DNA of 64,000 nucleotides. Origin: Pampus argenteus (Eukaryota; Chordata; Actinopteri; Scombriformes; Stromateidae). The stretch is taken from positions 4,159,001-4,223,000 of the forward strand of contig CM072881.1 of the NCBI GenBank assembly GCA_036937835.1. The letters run 5' to 3'. The position numbers and the translations under genes are program-made. Shown here piece after piece: positions 59,432 through 64,000 of this stretch (position 1 is the first letter of the stretch; the number at the start of each line of letters is the position of its first letter). The notes under the pieces are model-generated. The model ran no database searches. It had not been told where the DNA came from and was given only the letters and a program-made list of their open reading frames with translations.

Positions 59432-62400
59432 TCACTCCAACATAGCGTCCAGCTGGTCGGCGAGGTCGTCGAACATGTTGCCGATGTCATCCAGAATATT
59501 CCCGGCTGCCTTCACGGTGCTGCTGCCGCTGTCAGACACACACACAGAGAAAAGCAACAGTAGTGAAAATCAAGAAAAACAAGTTATGCTGTACTTTGTA
59601 AAGAAATCTCTCATAACATAACATTGTACTGAGCAAACTAAATGCTGAGGTCCGACGGGGTAAGAAACTCATGGCCCTGCCAGCATGTAGTGAGTATATA
59701 GGTAGCTCTTACCTGTGCATTGTGCTTCCCTGTGCCAGTTTGTTCTCCACCACTTTGAGCGCAGCCTCCAGTGATGTACTGGTTTCCTCCAGCCTCTTCT
59801 GAGCCAGCACCTCCTGCCTGGCTGTACCAGCCTCCGCTATCCCTGCTGTCCCTGCCTGAGCCGCTAGCGCTGAGCCGGGGTAACAAGAGGCAGACGCCGG
59901 GGAGGACGGAACAGTGAATGCAACGGTCTGGACAACACTGATGTTTGATCCTGAGGGACGGAAAGCGAGGGGTTAATCTTTCATCCAGAATTTGTATTTT
60001 GAAGCAGTTTTGCCCAAAAACATCAAAAGAAAACATTTGACTGTTACCTGCTGTTGATGGCGAGGTGTTGCCGGGCTGAGGGAGTCTTGTTACAGACAAA
60101 CCTGCAGCTTTCTGTGGACTTTCTGGCTTGGACGTCTGTAGGTGTTTGACAGGTTTAGGACTGGGTATACATGTCTGTGTGTGTATGCTGCCGCCCAGCT
60201 GCGGGGACACTGTGTGAATCTGGACGCTGGTTAGTCTAGGAATGGCTGTTTGTGCACTAACTTGGGCCGAAGAAGCTATTTTCTGGGGGGTGATTGGTCT
60301 GCTGTTGGGAGCTTGTCTCAGAGGACTGGACGGTTTGCAGGACACAGGAGGCTTCGGACCTTTTCCCATGGAGCCGATTCTCTGGAAAACGTTTCTCTGA
60401 GTGTCCTCGTCATTATGTGTGTGGAGGCTGTGGTCGGGGGTGGAGTTAGACTCTTCTGGTGTTGAAGCGTCTTTGTCTTTGGGCTTATGGCGCCTTTTAA
60501 CCGTGTCAGACTCTTTCAGGTTGAACTCTGGGAGCTCCAGGCTGTTCGGGGTCTGGACTGGACCCTCTGGAGGAGTCTTGATTTCAGCGTCTGCCCGACT
60601 AAGACCTGCTGTCCTGGGCCGCTGTTTGATGGTGAGGTTGCCTTCCTCTGCAAAAGGGAGGTGGTTACTAGAGCCGTGCTTTGGAGATGCACCAGCACTC
60701 TTTGACACTCCCTCACCTTTCCTTCCTTTGTCTTCAGAGAAACTACCTCCACCTCTTTGTCTGTCAGAGTCTCCTTCCGTTCTCTCACTTCCTGCCTTCC
60801 TTAGGGCCCCCAGGCCGAGGGCGGGGACAGGTTTGGAGTGCTGCAACATGATTTGAGGAGTCCCGGGTAGAATCGGGGAGGAAACTGGACTGAAAACAGG
60901 TGAGACAGGAATGAGTGTTGGGGGTATATCGATCCTCTTGGATGGACTGCTGCTGCTGCTGCTTCCTTCCAGCCTGGCTGCGATACTCCTCACACTGCCC
61001 GCGCTGTCCGTCTCCACCCCTCCCTTCACCTCTGGCCCTGCTACTTTCCCGTTTCCTGATTGGCGTACCGGGCTGCCACTCACCGAGCTCATTCTCTTCG
61101 GTGGCGGCGGGGGTGGGCCTTTGCGTCGGGAGCGCACAGCGAAGGAGTGGCTGCGATTGATGTGGCGTTGGGCCCCCGAGGTACTCGTATGCCCGCGTCC
61201 AGGCCTACGCGACAGGGTGGCATAGGAGGGCATGGCTACAGAGGAGGCAGATGTACAGGAGGGACTGAGGTCATCCTCTTCATCTGGCTCGCCATCAGAC
61301 AGAGCGTAGCGGGTCAGGCTCTGGGCGCGCTTCTTGTGCGGCCCCCTGTGTGTGTCATCAGCTGGGCCCTGTCCAGGCCGGGGTCCCAGCAGAGGGACGG
61401 CTCCAGGCAGAAGCTTGGAGAGCACCCGTGGACCCCCGTTTGCGCCTCCTGCCTGTGTGTGGAGGTAACTGAATGCTTTCTGCGTTGGGGAGGGCTGCGG
61501 AGAAGGAGAGGAAGGGGAGGGGGGCGGGTGGTGCTGAGGCTGATAAAGGCGGGTGGGGGACTGGAAGTGTTTGGCCTTGGGTGGGACGGCCGGGTAGGTA
61601 AAGCGGGGCATCTTGCTAGGGGATAACGGAGGTGTGATGGGGGAGAACGGGAGTTTGTTGGGGGTAGAGGACCGACCCTGGTGCTCCCACATCTCTGTGG
61701 GTCTCTGTCTACTTCTACCTCCGGGACTGTTTCCTCCACGCTTGGCCTCCTCCCCTACTCCACTCCTCAGACTCTCCTCAGACCGGCTGGATGTCCTGGC
61801 TGAAGACGGCGCAGGTTGGTGCTCCTGAGAAAATCCTGAATTTGAATTGCCAGAATTCCCAGAACCACGTGACCGCATGCTGATGCTCTCCTGACTGTCT
61901 GACATGGTGGATATAGCAGCGGCAGAGGACACACCCCTGATGCAGAACACCTCTGTGGCTCCTCCTACTGCCCTGCCCATCATGGCACTCTGCAGCTCAG
62001 CGCTCAACTCGCTGTCCTGGAAAGAGAGCAGGGCCCTTGGGGTGCGAGGGGAGGGGCAGCAGTTGTCAGACGGAGTGTCAGAACGCAGGTGGGGGTGCAC
62101 GTTGTGTGTTGGTGTGTGTTCGATGGCCACCAGCTCCAGAGCGGCAGGGGGCTTCCGTCGAAGAGTCCCGCCTCCAGCTCTGTCGCTGTGGTTACGAGAA
62201 CGCTGCAGGTCACAAAGTCTTTTCACTGCTAACATTAGCTTTTTCTGATGACCTGAAACACAGATAGCAGTCATTACAATCTACTGATTACAACACACAC
62301 AGGATCAGTTTAAAGTCGAGGTAACTTCTGCTCAACAGTGGCCATGATAGGATGTTACAGGACGACACTGAATTTTCCTTCATATTCTAAGATTCTCCTG

Positions 62401-63432
62401 AGTCGGTTGCTTTAAAAAAAACATACTTGTTGAGATGAAATGCTCGACCTTGGGCAAAGTGGAGTTTGTCAGAAAAAAAATCAAAATCTCTGTGTGGAAC
62501 TCATTGAAATCATAAGGACCACTGTAGAATGGCTCAGACCCGGTGTAATCTCTCACCCAGTTTGATGATGCCTATTTCCTGCAGGTCTTCCCAGGTGATG
62601 TCTTTGACGATAGTGATGGAGTCGTAGCCGTTGTCACATAACCTCTTGTGGTACTGAGGCAGTCCAATCACACTCAGCCACTCCCCCAGGTCCGACTGAG
62701 CAGCAGCAAACACACACGGACAGAGACAGAGCAACACACACACAAGTCAGAATCAACCTTGGAGTTTCTGCGTGGCTGCTTTGAAGTGGCAGACTCACAC
62801 CAGAAAGTAAGTATTTGAGCAAATTCAAAAGCTGCATTTCAAGGATGCTACAATATGTGAATGGAACATTTCTCACAGGAATGTAATCAGGCAGCCACTC
62901 TGGGATGCTCAGCTTGCCAATCTCCATTGAGACCTTCTTACGGTGGCCTGGTTTGGTCACTCCGATGGCCGTCAGGTCCTGAAGAACATAAACAGGTGAG
63001 CAGCTGGTGAATACAATGCAACATATTGTGGAGGACATTCACTTTAAAACTAAGAATCTATAACTACATCAACTACTGTGTAAGTTTATTGCACATCACA
63101 CTGTGTGAAACCCATACTTTAGGGTAGAAACTCATTTATTATACCGTATTAAACCAACACACACCTCGGGGGTCATCCTGCTGATGGTGGGTACATCATA
63201 TCCTGCGTTGATGAAGTTGGATGTGTATTGCTCCAACTGGAACTCACACAGCCACTGGTAGATGGCCTCAGCGTCCTAACAACACAGAGGAGGAATATTT
63301 ATGAGGCCGTCTCTCTTAAACACACACACACACAGAGAGACACACACACCAGACTCACCTTGCCCTCCAGAAGGTGTTCCGGCCTCACAAAGCCTTTCTG
63401 AGGAGTGCCGTTGACCTGCCGACGGGAACCAC
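59432..63432 (-). CDS. caskin2: CASKIN2, 3' half (SAM domains to C-terminus)
   Basis: CASKIN2 is a cytoplasmic multidomain scaffold with ankyrin repeats, SH3, two SAM domains, a long proline-rich region and a conserved tail. Only the SAM-to-end part lies here; the ankyrin and SH3 exons are beyond the right edge. Exons on minus: 63432-63359, 63275-63165, 62978-62877, about 62695-62557, 62252-60048, 59950-59713, 59528-59432, all in phase. SAM1 runs from DAEAIYQWLCEFQLEQYTSN into DLTAIGVTKPGHRKK. SAM2 starts at SDLGEWLSVIGLPQYHKRL and ends LGHQKKLMLAVKRL. The 2.2-kb exon is Pro/Ser-rich with KGPPPPPPKRM and KKRAQSLTRYALSD. The tail ILDDIGNMFDDLADQLDAML ends in E and TGA. The 878-codon open frame seen here wrongly runs through the 60048 donor. 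CASKIN1 is less likely from the neighbours. Confidence 0.9.
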
Positions 63433-63483
63433 CTACAAAACACACATTATGAATTAGTGTTCTTCATGTGGCTGCATAGGTCA

Positions 63484-63486
<3 letters not shown>

Positions 63487-63517
<31 letters not shown>

Positions 63518-63530
63518 GGGGGGGGGGGGG
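63487..63530 (+). repeat. (GT)n followed by G homopolymer
   Basis: About 14 GT units, then AT and a run of about 14 G. The run lies roughly 55-100 bases upstream of the exon acceptor at 63432 in the CASKIN2 direction, where it reads C then CA. Confidence 0.8.
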
Positions 63531-63799
63531 TCCATCCAGGTGAGTAAAGGTGTGTTATCTACCTGATCTGAGAACCTCCTGAACACACTCATGACTAATC
63601 TATCCTTCAGTCAAGACATATTACCACAGATGTGAGGAATGTACCTTTCCTCCTGTTTATTCTATTTTCGCCTCTCGCTTGCCCGAGGCGTTTTTAGATC
63701 GTTCTCTGGCTTTCTTTCTGCTCGTTTCGTAATCATTCCTGACACAGGTTCCGTCTACCTTCTAATTATCACCATTTGCAATAACCTTGATCCATTAGG

Positions 63800-64000
63800 C
63801 ACCTGAACTGACCCTTAAAGGAGAGTAGTAAAAGACAACAACTAGTTTTAGCCACAGGTCCCTGAATAAAGGTATAAGTCAAAGTGTGCATTATACTCTG
63901 CCTCATGTCAATTATGAAGCTGGAGCTGGGAGGTCATTAGCCTAGCTTAGCATAAAAACTGAGACAAGGGGGGAAACAGCGAAATAAAAATACATCTATC
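63800..64000. mobile_element. Family A repeat, reverse orientation, cut by window edge
   Basis: GAAGCTGGAGCTGGGAGGTC, TTAGCCTAGCTTAGCATAAA and GACAAGGGGGGAAACAGC are the reverse complement of the 39130-39230 phrases. The element continues beyond 64000. Confidence 0.6.

Larger units (their letters stand above)
63433..64000 (-). other. CASKIN2 intron reaching the window edge
   Basis: Intron sequence upstream (in gene direction) of the first visible exon. It holds a GT/G microsatellite and a truncated family A repeat. No further exon was seen. Confidence 0.6.

Noticed and set aside
59638..62274. A single 878-codon protein on minus
   Set aside because: The first about 10 codons are intron before the 62252 acceptor, and the frame runs through the 60048 donor into intron. 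Splicing to 59950-59713 restores the conserved CASKIN tail.

Overview
The window looks like nuclear DNA of a ray-finned (teleost, probably percomorph) fish. Its genes are spliced vertebrate genes with compact GT-AG introns. The intergenic space is full of dinucleotide microsatellites and of short interspersed repeats that I recognise from perch-like fish genomes. There are no prokaryotic features. All exon models were built by hand from reading frames, splice motifs and remembered human homologues; nothing was searched or aligned by computer.

Layout. Positions 1-14266 hold no gene I can support, only repeat copies. EME1 (minus, 14267-19260, 8 coding exons) and MRPL27 (plus, 20551-22748, 4 exons) are head to head across about 1.3 kb. 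A 5-exon minus-strand gene (25927-29201) follows; it encodes a 180-aa single-pass membrane protein with a PPxY-bearing tail that I do not recognise. It is head to head with RAB37 (plus, 30635-38528, 9 exons). NHERF1/SLC9A3R1 (plus, 41631-56912, 6 exons) comes next, with a gene-free first intron of about 10 kb. The 3' half of CASKIN2 (minus, 59432-63432, 6 exons seen) is tail to tail with NHERF1 and runs off the right edge.

EME1, MRPL27, RAB37, NHERF1 and CASKIN2 all map to human 17q, so this is a 17q-type block. RAB37-NHERF1-CASKIN2 also mirrors the human 16p13.3 set RAB26-NHERF2-CASKIN1, which points to a paralogon from the early vertebrate genome duplications. The genes are not one pathway: EME1 acts in DNA repair, MRPL27 in the mitoribosome, RAB37 in vesicle traffic, NHERF1 in membrane scaffolding and CASKIN2 in neuronal or endothelial scaffolding.

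I found no wholly new multi-gene system. The least explained items are the unnamed PPxY membrane protein gene, a near-perfect inverted repeat bracketing its first two exons, a 308-nt purine-free tract ending at an NHERF1 splice acceptor, repeated CA tracts just after NHERF1 splice donors, and a RAB37 whose only visible P-loop exon carries a non-canonical switch I.
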